This document shows, piece by piece, positions 43,024-51,412 of a stretch of DNA of 64,000 nt (its first letter is position 1; every line of letters starts with the position of its first letter). A program made the translations under genes and the position numbers. The notes below the pieces were generated by a model. The model ran no database searches. It was not told where the DNA came from and saw only the letters and a list, made by a program, of their open reading frames with translations. This DNA is from Pseudomonas sp. MWU16-30317 (lineage in GTDB: Bacteria; Pseudomonadota; Gammaproteobacteria; Pseudomonadales; Pseudomonadaceae). The stretch covers positions 1 to 64,000 of the forward strand of contig NZ_JAIWJA010000011.1 in NCBI RefSeq assembly GCF_020515695.1, read 5' to 3'.

Positions 43024-44286
43024 TCAGGCGCCAAGACGCCCGAGCAACGGCTGCGGTTGCGCCTGTGGTTTGGCGAACAGTAACTGCGCCGTACCGATGG
43101 TGCGCTCCAGAAAACCGCCCTCGCAGTAGCACAGGTAAAACTCCCACAAACGCAGGAAATACTCGTCATAACCCAACTCGCGCAGGCGCCCGTGGGCCAG
43201 GCGGAAGTTGTCGTGCCACAGGCGCAAGGTCCGCGCATAGTGCAGGCCGAAATCCTCCATATGCAGCAGGTTCATGTCGGTGTCTTTGCCGACGATATGC
43301 AGCATTTTCTGCACTGACGGCAGGGCGCCGCCGGGGAATATGTAGCGCTGGATAAAGTCGACATTGCGCTTGGCCTGCTCGTAGCGCTGGTCGCGGATGG
43401 TGATGGCCTGGATCAACATCACCCCGTCGTCAGTCAGCAATTCGGCGCATTTGCGAAAGTAGGTCGGCAAGAAGCGATGGCCCACCGCCTCGATCATCTC
43501 GATCGATACTAGCTTGTTGTAACGTCCTTCAAGGTCGCGATAATCCTGCAGCAACAAGGTCACGCGATCGCTCAGGCCCGCCTCATCGATGCGCTGGCGA
43601 GTGTAGGCGAACTGTTCGTTGGACAGCGTCGTGGTGGTCACTCGGCAGCCGTAATGCTGCGCCGCGTACAACGCCATGCTGCCCCAGCCGGTACCGATTT
43701 CCAGCAGGTGGTCGTCGGCAGTCAGGGCGAGTTTCTGGCAGATGCGCTGTAACTTGTTCAACTGCGCCTGTTCCAGAGTGTCGTCGGGTCTGCTGAACTG
43801 CGCGGCCGAATACATCATGGTCGGGTCGAGAAACTGCTCGAACAGATCGTTGCCGAGATCGTAATGGGCCTCGATATTCTTCTTCGAGCCCTTGCGGGTG
43901 TTGCGGTTGAGCCAATGCAGGCCCTTGACCAGTGGCCGGCTGATGCGTGCCAGGCCCTGCTCCATGGCATCGAGCACGTCGAGATTGCTGACAAATACGC
44001 GAATCACCGCAGTCAGGTCCGGCGTGGTCCAGTAACCGTGGATGAATGCCTCCCCGGCGCCAATCGAGCCGTTGCTCGCTACCAGGCCCCAGATCGCGCT
44101 GTCGTGAATGTGAATTTCCCCCAGCAACGCTTGGCCAGGTGTGCCGAACAGCAGGCGCTCGCCACCCTCGAAAACGATCAGCTGCCCGTGCTTGAGCGCC
44201 TGCAACTGGCGCATCACGCCGCGGCGCAGCAACGAGCTGCTCAGGCCATGGGTGCTGATACCGGCTTTGGCCGAAAAACTATTCAT
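43024..44286 (-). CDS. Cyclopropane-fatty-acyl-phospholipid synthase family methyltransferase
   Basis: A 420-aa SAM-dependent enzyme that modifies the double bond of membrane phospholipid acyl chains. The start is ATG 44286 (MNSFSAKAGISTHGLSSS). The N-terminal lipid-binding domain ends near residue 120. The SAM motif is HLLEIGTGWGSMALYAAQHY. The bicarbonate/active-site region includes LVSIEMIEAVGHRF, and LRLWEFYLCYCEGGFLERTI is typical of the family. Being inside a photolyase/LitR operon, it more closely recalls the methylase used for methylated or furan-type fatty acids under light stress than the housekeeping stationary-phase Cfa. That is inference. It overlaps DUF1365 by 8 nt. Confidence 0.88.
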   Translation of the reverse strand: MNSFSAKAGISTHGLSSSLLRRGVMRQLQALKHGQLIVFEGGERLLFGTPGQALLGEIHIHDSAIWGLVASNGSIGAGEAFIHGYWTTPDLTAVIRVFVSNLDVLDAMEQGLARISRPLVKGLHWLNRNTRKGSKKNIEAHYDLGNDLFEQFLDPTMMYSAAQFSRPDDTLEQAQLNKLQRICQKLALTADDHLLEIGTGWGSMALYAAQHYGCRVTTTTLSNEQFAYTRQRIDEAGLSDRVTLLLQDYRDLEGRYNKLVSIEMIEAVGHRFLPTYFRKCAELLTDDGVMLIQAITIRDQRYEQAKRNVDFIQRYIFPGGALPSVQKMLHIVGKDTDMNLLHMEDFGLHYARTLRLWHDNFRLAHGRLRELGYDEYFLRLWEFYLCYCEGGFLERTIGTAQLLFAKPQAQPQPLLGRLGA

Positions 44287-45097
44287 GGCGTGGCTCCTTT
44301 CGGGGGCTGGGCGAGGTAGGTGGCGCGCTGGCCTTGGCAGTACGGATTTGGCCCTCGGCGGGCTCATGGGCAAAGATCGGCGTGCCTTTGAGCGCCAGGC
44401 GCAAGGCTTGCCAGTAGATCGACACGCAGGTTTTGGCAGTCATCCACGGGAACAGCAGCAAATGACGGTGCAGGGTTTTACGGCTGAGCGCCTGTTGGTG
44501 CAGGTTGAGGGTGGCGTCAAAAACCTTTTCGTCACCTTGCCAGTCGGCCATGTGCACGCCGAGACGCTCATCCGGCTGGCTGAAACTCATGCGGTATTCG
44601 AGATTGCGCGGCAGAAACGGCGACACATGGAAAGCCTTGGCCACCCCCACATGTTGATGACCCTCGCCGCTGGCCGGCAGCACGTAGTGATAACGCTCGC
44701 GCCAGGGTGTGTTGGTCACTTCGCAAACGATCGCCACCAAGTTATCGCGGTCGTTGAAGCAATAAAAAAAACTCACCGGGTTGAACGCCAGTCCCCAGCT
44801 GCGTGGCTGGGTCAGCAGGCAGATCTTGCCATTGGGTGCCAAACCCAGGGATTCGGCGACCACGTGGCGCACGGCATCGCTGAGGCGCCAGCCATCGCGG
44901 GTGTACTGGCGCAGGTAGTCGGTCTCGCGAAAGCCGAAGGCTGCAAAGCGTCCGCAGCCGGCCAGCGGCGACAGGCCCAGCACCGCTGCTTGTTCATCCA
45001 GATCCAGGTACAGCAAGCCGATGCGATAACGAAACGCATGGCCCTTGGGCACGAAGCGTCGATGGGCGATCCAGCCACTGTACAAGGCGCTGTTCAC
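44279..45097 (-). CDS. DUF1365 protein
   Basis: A 272-aa protein with family segments SALYSGWIAHRRFVPKGHAF, RYRIGLLYLDLDEQ, and WGLAFNPVSFFYCFNDRDNL, and HYVLPASGEGHQHVGVAKAF. DUF1365 is nearly always next to an FAD amine oxidoreductase and a cyclopropane-synthase-like gene, as here. It is probably part of the same acyl-chain-modifying pathway. No catalytic motif is established. Both ends overlap neighbours by a few bases (ATGA with the oxidoreductase). Confidence 0.88.
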   Translation of the reverse strand: MNSALYSGWIAHRRFVPKGHAFRYRIGLLYLDLDEQAAVLGLSPLAGCGRFAAFGFRETDYLRQYTRDGWRLSDAVRHVVAESLGLAPNGKICLLTQPRSWGLAFNPVSFFYCFNDRDNLVAIVCEVTNTPWRERYHYVLPASGEGHQHVGVAKAFHVSPFLPRNLEYRMSFSQPDERLGVHMADWQGDEKVFDATLNLHQQALSRKTLHRHLLLFPWMTAKTCVSIYWQALRLALKGTPIFAHEPAEGQIRTAKASAPPTSPSPRKEPRHE

Positions 45098-46335
45098 AAG
45101 GTTTCTCCAAAGGCCTGAGCGACCCGCAGGCCGCTGACCACGCCATCTTCATGAAACCCGTTGGCCCAGTAGGCGCCACAGAACCAGCTGCGTTGCTCAC
45201 CGTGCAGTTCTCGCCAGCGCTGCTGCGCGGTCACGCCGGCCAGGCTGTATTGCGGGTGCGCGTAGCGGTAACGCGCCAGCACCTTGCTGGGGTCGATACG
45301 TTCGCTCTGGTTAAGGCTCACGCAAAACGTGGTGGGGCTGTCGATGCCCTGGAGGATGTTCATGTTGTAGGTCACCGCCGCCAGGCGCTGGCCCGGCTCG
45401 CCCAGCCGATAATTCCAGCTGGCCCAGGCCAGTGGGCGCTCGGGCAGGCGGCTGGTGTCGGTATGCAGCACCACGTCGTTATCGGCATAGGGCAGGGCGC
45501 CGAGGATTTCCCGCTCTGCGACGCTGGGCTGGGCCAGCAGATGCAGGGCCTGATCGCTGTGGCAGGCGAAAATCACCTGGTCGAAACGCTCGCTGCCCCG
45601 CGGGCTGTGCACGGTCACGCCGCTGTCATCGCGTTCGACACGGGACACCGGGCAATCGGTATGAATACGCTCGACGAAGCTGGCGGTAAGCGGCTTGATG
45701 TAGGCACTGGAGCCGCCTTCGATCACTCGCCATTGCGGGCGATGGGTCACCGACAGTAGCCCGTGGTTGTTGAAGAATCGCACGAAAAACGCCAACGGAA
45801 ACCCGAGCATCTCGGTCAGCGACATTGACCAGATGGCCGCGCCCATGGGCACGATGTAGTGATCGATAAAACGCGTGCCATAGCCTTGGGTCTGCAGATA
45901 ACTGCCCAATGTGGTGTCGGCGGCGATGCGCTGCGCCTTAAGGTCCTCCACGGCCTGCTTGTTGAAGCGCAGGATGTCGCGCAGCATGCCCCAGAACCCC
46001 GGCGACAACAGATTGCTGCGCTGGGCGAACAGGCTGTTGAGGGTATTGCCGTTGTATTCCAGGCCGGGTGCACGCACCGAAAAACTCATCTGCGTAGGCT
46101 TGGAGGTGACACCCAGGCGATCCATCAGCTTGATGAACTGCGGGTAGGTCCAGTCGTTGAAGACGATGAAGCCGGTGTCGATGGCGTAGGCACGGCCATC
46201 CACGTTGATGTCCACCGTGTGCGTATGCCCACCGATCCAGCTGGAGGCTTCGAACACTTGGATGTCGTGCTGGCGATTGAGCAGGTAAGCGCAGGTCAGG
46301 CCCGAGATGCCACTGCCGATGATTGCGATCTTCAT
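45094..46335 (-). CDS. FAD-dependent amine-oxidase-like oxidoreductase
   Basis: A 413-aa flavoprotein. The dinucleotide-binding motif is KIAIIGSGISGLTCAYLLNR, followed by EASSWIGGHTHTVDI, both typical of the amine oxidase/protoporphyrinogen-oxidase-like group. The C-terminal part reads WFCGAYWANGFHEDGVVSGL, a conserved FAD contact. In this cluster the likely substrate is a membrane fatty acid or a related lipid, not an amine, by association with DUF1365 and the methyltransferase. ATGA overlaps exist at both ends. Confidence 0.88.
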   Translation of the reverse strand: MKIAIIGSGISGLTCAYLLNRQHDIQVFEASSWIGGHTHTVDINVDGRAYAIDTGFIVFNDWTYPQFIKLMDRLGVTSKPTQMSFSVRAPGLEYNGNTLNSLFAQRSNLLSPGFWGMLRDILRFNKQAVEDLKAQRIAADTTLGSYLQTQGYGTRFIDHYIVPMGAAIWSMSLTEMLGFPLAFFVRFFNNHGLLSVTHRPQWRVIEGGSSAYIKPLTASFVERIHTDCPVSRVERDDSGVTVHSPRGSERFDQVIFACHSDQALHLLAQPSVAEREILGALPYADNDVVLHTDTSRLPERPLAWASWNYRLGEPGQRLAAVTYNMNILQGIDSPTTFCVSLNQSERIDPSKVLARYRYAHPQYSLAGVTAQQRWRELHGEQRSWFCGAYWANGFHEDGVVSGLRVAQAFGETL

Positions 46336-47108
46336 GCCTGTCCCGATTCCTTGGAGTTGTCGCGGACCATCCGCTTGGTCAAATGCAATGACAGCCTTCT
46401 TGGCAGGCAGGCGAGCGTTCGGAGAAAAGTGATGAAGGGCCAGGGAAAAGCGATTTCCATGGGGCGTTTATGCAGGCGTGCGGCGATGTGGTCGGCGGCC
46501 TTTTGCGCCGTCCACATCATCGGCATGGCGAAGTCGTTGCGGTCGGTCAGCGGCGTCTTGACGAAGCCGGGGCTGATGACCGTGACGTCGATCCCTTCCG
46601 CCGCCAGATCCACCCGCAACGATTCATAAAGATAGCGCACGCCGGCCTTGGATGCGCCGTACGCCTCGGAGCGCGTCAGCGGCAGGAAGGTCACGGCGCT
46701 GGCGACACCGACCAGATGGGGCTGATCGCCTTTGCGCAACAGCGGCAGCGCGGCCTCGACACAGTAGGCGCTGGCGAACAGGTTGGCCTTGACCACACGC
46801 TCGATCATGGCGGCTTCGAACTGGCGCACGTCGATGTATTCGCAGGTGCCGGCGTTGAGGATGACCTGATCGACGGCGCCCCAGGCCTGCTCGATACGCA
46901 TGCCGATATCGCGCACTTGCTGGGCATCGGCCAGGTCGCCGGGTACCAGCAGCACCTGGCCAGGGAAACGCAATTCCAGTGCTTGCAAGGGTTCCAGGGT
47001 GCGCGCGCTGACAGCCAGACGATGGCCCTGGCTCAGCAACTGCAGTGCCAGTTCATAGCCCAGGCCGCTGCTGGCGCCGGTCAGCCAGATCCGCCGTGGC
47101 CCACTCAT
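46332..47108 (-). CDS. Short-chain dehydrogenase/reductase
   Basis: A 258-aa NAD(P)-dependent SDR. The cofactor site is IWLTGASSGLGYELALQLLS, the stabilising motif LNAGTCEY replaces the usual NNAG, and the catalytic Ser and Tyr-x3-Lys are in SAVTFLPLTRSEAYGASKAG. The C-terminal VISPGFVKTPLTDRNDFAMP is typical. It probably reduces or oxidises an acyl-chain intermediate with its operon partners. The substrate is unknown. It overlaps both neighbours by ATGA. Confidence 0.9.
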   Translation of the reverse strand: MSGPRRIWLTGASSGLGYELALQLLSQGHRLAVSARTLEPLQALELRFPGQVLLVPGDLADAQQVRDIGMRIEQAWGAVDQVILNAGTCEYIDVRQFEAAMIERVVKANLFASAYCVEAALPLLRKGDQPHLVGVASAVTFLPLTRSEAYGASKAGVRYLYESLRVDLAAEGIDVTVISPGFVKTPLTDRNDFAMPMMWTAQKAADHIAARLHKRPMEIAFPWPFITFLRTLACLPRRLSLHLTKRMVRDNSKESGQA

Positions 47109-47542
47109 GCCATGCGCCTTTTCAACCAGGCCACCGCGGGGCCCATCAGGGGCAAGTGTTCATAGAGCATGGCGCCGGCATCGAAATAATCGTGATGCCG
47201 ACTCACGCGGTCATCGCGCCATTGCAAGTGCGAGCAGCCCTGTACGGCGATGGGCTGGCCCTTTTGCAGACGCGGATGACGATAGGTCATGACCCAGCGC
47301 AGATAGCCTTCGCCACCGTCGTCGCTGTGCTTGACGTCATCGAAGCCGTGGAACTCGAACTGCAACTGCTCGACGTTGGCGTATAGCTGGGCGAAATAGC
47401 GCTGCAGCTCAGCCAGACCGTGCACGTCGTGCAGGGGATCGGTGAAATGGATGTCGACGCTGTACAGCTCGCCGAGGCGCTGCAGGTTGTCCTTGTTCAA
47501 GGCACTGAAGCCTTCGGCGAAGCGGTGCAGGAAGTCAGCCAT
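47105..47542 (-). CDS. NTF2-like / SnoaL-like protein
   Basis: A 145-aa protein starting at ATG 47542 (MADFLHRFAEGFSALNKDNL), overlapping the photolyase stop by 8 nt. The fold is recognisable from LGELYSVDIHFTDPLHDVHG and RYFAQLYANVEQLQFEFHGF, as in the NTF2/SnoaL superfamily of cone-shaped ligand-binding proteins. Single-domain members often act as isomerases or accessory proteins in lipid or polyketide pathways. Its role here is not known. Confidence 0.85.
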   Translation of the reverse strand: MADFLHRFAEGFSALNKDNLQRLGELYSVDIHFTDPLHDVHGLAELQRYFAQLYANVEQLQFEFHGFDDVKHSDDGGEGYLRWVMTYRHPRLQKGQPIAVQGCSHLQWRDDRVSRHHDYFDAGAMLYEHLPLMGPAVAWLKRRMA

Positions 47543-49010
47543 AGAGAGCCTCGGATGCGCGACGGTGGGGCAGGTTCTTGAACGCTGCCAGGGCGCGATC
47601 GCGGCTGCTGCCGAGATCGACGATCGGCGCCGGATAATCCAGCGCATCGAACAGGCCGCGACGCTGGGCGCCAGGGTGGTGAATCTCTTTCCTGTCCAGT
47701 GCATCGAGGGCGGGCAGCCACTGCCTGATGAACACGCCCTGCTCGTCGAAGCGGCTGGACTGCGTGACCGGATTGAAGATGCGGAAGTACGGCACCGAAT
47801 CGGTCCCCGTCGAGGCGCTCCATTGCCAGCCGCCGTTGTTGGCCGCCAGGTCGCCGTCAATCAGGTGCTGCATGAAGAACCGCTCGCCTTCGCGCCAGTC
47901 GATCAACAGATTCTTGGTCAGGAACATAGCGGTGATCATGCGCAGGCGATTGTGCATCCAGCCGGTCGTGACCAGTTGCCGCATCGCGGCATCGACGATC
48001 GGGATGCCGGTGCGGCCTTCTTTCCAGGCTTGCAGGTCTTCAGGGGCATTGCGCCAGGGCAGCGCTTCGGTATCGGCCTTGAAGGCGCGGTGGCGCGAGA
48101 CCCGCGGGTAGCCCACCAGAATATGTTTATAGAATTCGCGCCACAGCAGCTCGTTGATCCAGGTGATCGCGCCCGGGCTGCCGCTTTCAAACTCGCCCAT
48201 GTTGCCGTTGAGGGCAGCTTGCAGGCATTGGCGGGGTGAGATGACGCCCGCCGCCAGGTACGCGCCCAGCTGGCTGGTGCCCGGTCTGGCCGGCAGATCG
48301 CGCTCGTCCAGGTAGTGGTCGATCTGCTGATCGACGAAGGTATCCAGGCGCCGCTTGGCTTCATCTTCGCCAGCAGGCCAGAGTTGCTGCACGGCTGCGG
48401 GTGGCGTGGCAAAGCCGCGGACCTGTGTGGGGATCGGATCGCTGGCGAGGGGCAATGCCGCCTGCTTGCCGGGGCGCGGCAACACCGTTGGCAATGATGC
48501 CCGCAAGCGGTTGTAGCAGACCTTCTTGAACTGAGTGAAGACCTGGAAATAACCGCCGCTTTTGGTCAGCACGCTGCCGGGTTGCAGTAGCAGTTGATCC
48601 AGGTAGCTTTCGAAGCCGATACCCGCTTTATCCAGCGCCTGCTGTACGGCCTGATCACGGCGGGTCTCGTTGATGCCGTATTCATCGTTGCAATGCAGCG
48701 TCTCGATCTGCAGCTCCTGGCATAGGTCGAGCAGCACTTTGGGTGCCTGATCCCAATGATCGGCGTGGCGGAGCAGCAAAGGGATGTGCAACTCGCTTAG
48801 TGACGCGCTGAGTGCTTGCAGGTTGCGCAGCCAAAAGTCGACCTTGCATGGCGCATCATCGTGAGCTTGCCATTGCTGCGGGCTGATCAGATACACGGCC
48901 ACCGTCGGACCCTTGCGGCAGGCATGGTGCAGGGCGGTGTTGTCGTGAATGCGCAGGTCGCTGCGCAACCAGATCAGTTGCATGGGCTTCTCGTTATGGT
49001 TGTCGTTCAT
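47535..49010 (-). CDS. phrB: Deoxyribodipyrimidine photolyase
   Basis: A 491-aa flavoenzyme that splits UV-induced cyclobutane pyrimidine dimers using blue light. The N-terminal antenna domain begins MQLIWLRSDLRIHDNTALHH. The FAD domain contains TSQLGAYLAAGVISPRQCLQ, INELLWREFYKHILVGYPRV, and WMHNRLRMITAMFLTKNLLI, and NNGGWQWSASTGTDSVPYFR near the end. I take ATG 49010, which overlaps the regulator stop as ATGA; the internal ATG at 48983 is possible. Position after a LitR-like regulator suggests light induction. Confidence 0.95.
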   Translation of the reverse strand: MNDNHNEKPMQLIWLRSDLRIHDNTALHHACRKGPTVAVYLISPQQWQAHDDAPCKVDFWLRNLQALSASLSELHIPLLLRHADHWDQAPKVLLDLCQELQIETLHCNDEYGINETRRDQAVQQALDKAGIGFESYLDQLLLQPGSVLTKSGGYFQVFTQFKKVCYNRLRASLPTVLPRPGKQAALPLASDPIPTQVRGFATPPAAVQQLWPAGEDEAKRRLDTFVDQQIDHYLDERDLPARPGTSQLGAYLAAGVISPRQCLQAALNGNMGEFESGSPGAITWINELLWREFYKHILVGYPRVSRHRAFKADTEALPWRNAPEDLQAWKEGRTGIPIVDAAMRQLVTTGWMHNRLRMITAMFLTKNLLIDWREGERFFMQHLIDGDLAANNGGWQWSASTGTDSVPYFRIFNPVTQSSRFDEQGVFIRQWLPALDALDRKEIHHPGAQRRGLFDALDYPAPIVDLGSSRDRALAAFKNLPHRRASEALYG

Positions 49011-49966
49011 GCTTCATAACCTTGAAGAAGGCCCAGTTGCTGCAGGCACTGCTGAGCGGCCAGCGGGTCATCGATCAAGTACAAGTCTGCGATCTCCTGG
49101 GCTTGTACGAGCAATTCGGCGCGGTGGATCACCACAGCCGGCCCGACAATGAGTTTTTTGCAATGACAGCCCTGCAGCAGGCGCGGCAGGGTGTTGAGGT
49201 TGAGGGCGCGGCTCGAATACATCAGTACCGCGCGAGCCCCCAGGCGTTCGATGGCCAGTGCCAGTTCGCCGGGCGGCAGCGGCCAGTCAAAGACTTCCAC
49301 CGGGCAATCGGCGCTGCTGATCAGCCAGGCCGTCAGCCACAGTTGCGGCTCCATCGGCACGTCCGATTGATTGATCAACAGCAGTGGCGCGCCACTGAGC
49401 TGGCGATTGTTGTGGTAGATGCGCGCGCCGAATTTGCTGCGCAGCCACGAGCAGAAAAACGTGCGCTCCATCTGCGCGCCAAACTGGCCTTGCCAGCGTT
49501 GGTCGAGGTCCTTGAGCAGGGGGTGCAGCAGGTGCTCGTACAGGGTGCTGGGCGGATACAGGGCCATCACTCGATTGAAGGTTTCATCGACCTTGCGTTC
49601 GGCCAGTTCGCTGATGGCTTGCAGCAGGGCGCGGCGCAACGGCTGCCAGTCGTTCTCGGCCTGGGCGTCGATCAGCTGGGCCGGCGCGTCGAGCAGTTGC
49701 TTGACCTGGCTGACGGCTACGCCGCGGGCCAGCCAGGTGAGGATGGTCTGCACCCGCTGCACATGGGCCTGGGTATACAGGCGATGGCCTTTGGCGGTGC
49801 GTTGCGGCACCACCAGGCCATAGCGGCGTTCCCAGGCGCGCAGGGTCACCGCGTTGACGCCGGTCAGGCGCGCCACTTCGCGGATCGGCAACCAGCCATC
49901 GGCGAGGGCTTGTTGATAGGGGGTAGGGGATTCGGCCAAGGCGGTAACGGCGTGGGAGCGGCTCAT
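49007..49966 (-). CDS. MerR-family regulator, class II LitR-like
   Basis: A 319-aa regulator. The MerR helix-turn-helix is WLPIREVARLTGVNAVTLRA followed by WERRYGLVVPQRTAKGHRLY. The central helical cap and C-terminal Rossmann-like domain resemble the B12-binding half of CarH/LitR. However, the cobalamin signature E/D-x-H-x-x-G is absent; the place reads LINQSDVPMEPQLWLTAWL without the His. It therefore should not bind adenosylcobalamin directly. I recall such class II LitR proteins (PplR1/PplR2 in P. putida) regulating light-induced genes with a LOV photosensor. It probably acts at the TGTACA-N12-TGTACA sites of this operon. Confidence 0.85.
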   Translation of the reverse strand: MSRSHAVTALAESPTPYQQALADGWLPIREVARLTGVNAVTLRAWERRYGLVVPQRTAKGHRLYTQAHVQRVQTILTWLARGVAVSQVKQLLDAPAQLIDAQAENDWQPLRRALLQAISELAERKVDETFNRVMALYPPSTLYEHLLHPLLKDLDQRWQGQFGAQMERTFFCSWLRSKFGARIYHNNRQLSGAPLLLINQSDVPMEPQLWLTAWLISSADCPVEVFDWPLPPGELALAIERLGARAVLMYSSRALNLNTLPRLLQGCHCKKLIVGPAVVIHRAELLVQAQEIADLYLIDDPLAAQQCLQQLGLLQGYEA

Positions 49967-49969
49967 GAT

Positions 49970-50932
49970 TCAGATCGCATTTCGCAGGCTAAGGTTTTCC
50001 GGATGCGGCTGCAGGTAGACCTGTTGGCTCACATAGGGATCGGGGTGCAGGCGGAACAGGTGCTTGAGCAGGGTCAGCGGTACCACAAGCGGCACGATCC
50101 CTTCGCGATACTGGTCGATCAGCTGGCGCAGTTCGCGCTTGTCGGCACTGTCGATGGCACCGCGCAGGTAACCGCTCAGGTGCAGCAACACGTTGGTATG
50201 GGTGCCGCGGGTGGCGCAGCGTGTGAGGGCTGCCATCAGTGCGCTGAAGTAGCGCGGGCCGATCTCGCTGGCATCGCTGCGGCCCATGGAACCGAGCATC
50301 TTGCCGATGGCTTTGTACTGCAAGGGGTGGGTGGCCATCAGCTGATATTTATAGCGCGCGTGAAATTCCATCAGGGCGCGGCGGGTCAGGCCTTGCGCCA
50401 GCAACGCTTGCCAGTCGGCGTAGGCGTATACGCGGGTGATGAAGTTCTCGCGCAGCACCGGATCGTACAGGCGGCCGTCTTCTTCGATCGGCAAGTCCGG
50501 GTGGCGCGCGCAAAAGGCGGCGGCATAGATACCGCGTCCGCCCGCTTGCTGCGGGGCGCCGTTTTCGCGGTAGACCTTGACTCGCTCCATGCCGCAGGAG
50601 GGCGACTTGTGCATGAAGATGTAGCCACTGATGTCGTGCAGTTCGCTGGCCATCTGCTCGCCGTACTCGGCCAGTTGGCGGGTAACGTTCAGTGCGCGGT
50701 TGACCGTGCCGACCGCTTGTGGCGCGTGGCTTTCGCCGACCAGGCGGATAGGCTCGCGCGGGGTTCCCATGCCGATGGCCACTTCAGGGCATACCTGCAC
50801 GAACTTGAAATGTTCGCTGAGGGTGCGGCTGCACAGCCGCGATTCCTTGTGACCGCCGTTGTAGCGCACTTCGGCGCCCATCAGGCAGGCGCTGATGGCG
50901 ATGCGGGGTTTGCTGCTGAGCGGGGTGGACAT
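49970..50932 (-). CDS. DUF523-DUF1722 protein (YbbK/YbgA type)
   Basis: First gene of the operon, 320 aa from ATG 50932 (MSTPLSSKPRIAISACLMGA). The N-terminal DUF523 domain has conserved cysteines: ISACLMGAEVRYNGGHK, VQVCPEVAIGMG, and the CGM motif in FMHKSPSCGMERVKVY. The C-terminal DUF1722 (YbgA) part includes LMEFHARYKYQLMATHPLQY and LTLLKHLFRLHPDPY. This fusion is common next to photolyase and MerR genes. Related TudS-type DUF523 proteins desulphurate thiolated uracil using an iron-sulphur cluster, so a role with thio-nucleosides damaged by near-UV is possible. That is inference. Confidence 0.85.
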   Translation of the reverse strand: MSTPLSSKPRIAISACLMGAEVRYNGGHKESRLCSRTLSEHFKFVQVCPEVAIGMGTPREPIRLVGESHAPQAVGTVNRALNVTRQLAEYGEQMASELHDISGYIFMHKSPSCGMERVKVYRENGAPQQAGGRGIYAAAFCARHPDLPIEEDGRLYDPVLRENFITRVYAYADWQALLAQGLTRRALMEFHARYKYQLMATHPLQYKAIGKMLGSMGRSDASEIGPRYFSALMAALTRCATRGTHTNVLLHLSGYLRGAIDSADKRELRQLIDQYREGIVPLVVPLTLLKHLFRLHPDPYVSQQVYLQPHPENLSLRNAI

Positions 50933-50952
50933 GGCGAACCTCTGACAAAAAT

Positions 50953-50976
50953 TGTACAGATCACAAGCGCTGTACA
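50953..50976. promoter_or_regulatory. LitR-type operator 1
   Basis: An exact TGTACA-N12-TGTACA (50953-50958 and 50971-50976) between the promoter and the start codon of the photolyase operon. A repressor bound here would sit downstream of the predicted transcription start. Confidence 0.78.
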
Positions 50977-50985
50977 ACTAGTTTC

Positions 50986-51013
50986 ATCATAGATTCGGAT
51001 ATGTACAAGTCAA
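50986..51013 (-). promoter_or_regulatory. Promoter of the photolyase operon
   Basis: On the minus strand TTGACT (51013-51008) and TATGAT (50991-50986) are separated by 16 bp, close to the sigma-70 consensus. The -35 hexamer and spacer are overlapped by operator 2, so binding there would block polymerase. Confidence 0.7.
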
Positions 51014-51025
51014 TTTTTTTGTACA
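51002..51025. promoter_or_regulatory. LitR-type operator 2
   Basis: A second exact TGTACA-N12-TGTACA (51002-51007 and 51020-51025), 49 bp from operator 1 and overlapping the -35 region of the leftward promoter. Confidence 0.78.
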
Positions 51026-51069
51026 AGAGTTGGCGGCGGAGAATCTGGCGTTGCGGTGGTGCCTGCCCC

Positions 51070-51156
51070 GGCCCCTTCGCGAGCAAGCTTTGCTCCCACG
51101 GGGGCACGGCTCAGATGCGGCATTGCATTGCGAGCTAAGCTTGTTCGCGAACAGAC
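51070..51156. repeat. REP-like inverted pair
   Basis: GGCCCCTTCGCGAGCAAGCT...GCTCCCAC at the left and a degenerate inverse copy around GCTAAGCTTGTTCGCGAAC at the right lie between the photolyase-operon promoter and the end of the Trp-rich gene. Confidence 0.65.
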
Positions 51157-51172
51157 AACCAGCAGCGCCGCA

Positions 51173-51412
51173 TCATTTCCAGCCGATGCGCCATACCTCA
51201 GCATCCTGCAAAGCCTGCCAGGGCAGCTGCTGAACATTCCCGGTCATGACCGCCTGCAGTGCCACGCCGATAACCGTCTGCTCGTCGTCATCGAGCAGCA
51301 GTTCGGTCACCAGAAAGTGTTTTTCCTTGTTGCGCGGCTGCGCCGCCGTCCATTTCGACAGCAGCAGTTTGCGTGGATTCAGGCGGCGTGGCGCGCCGCC
51401 AGGCTTATGCAT
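51173..51412 (-). CDS. TIGR02450-family Trp-rich small protein
   Basis: A 79-aa protein starting at ATG 51412, overlapping the renalase stop by 8 nt. The family signature is visible: LNPRKLLLSKWTAAQPRNKE followed by KHFLVTEL. Conserved tryptophans also occur in LPWQALQDAEVWRIGWK. Members are widespread beside photolyase or cryptochrome genes. The function is unknown, possibly an accessory to light or redox stress. It is cotranscribed with the upstream flavoprotein. Confidence 0.85.
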   Translation of the reverse strand: MHKPGGAPRRLNPRKLLLSKWTAAQPRNKEKHFLVTELLLDDDEQTVIGVALQAVMTGNVQQLPWQALQDAEVWRIGWK

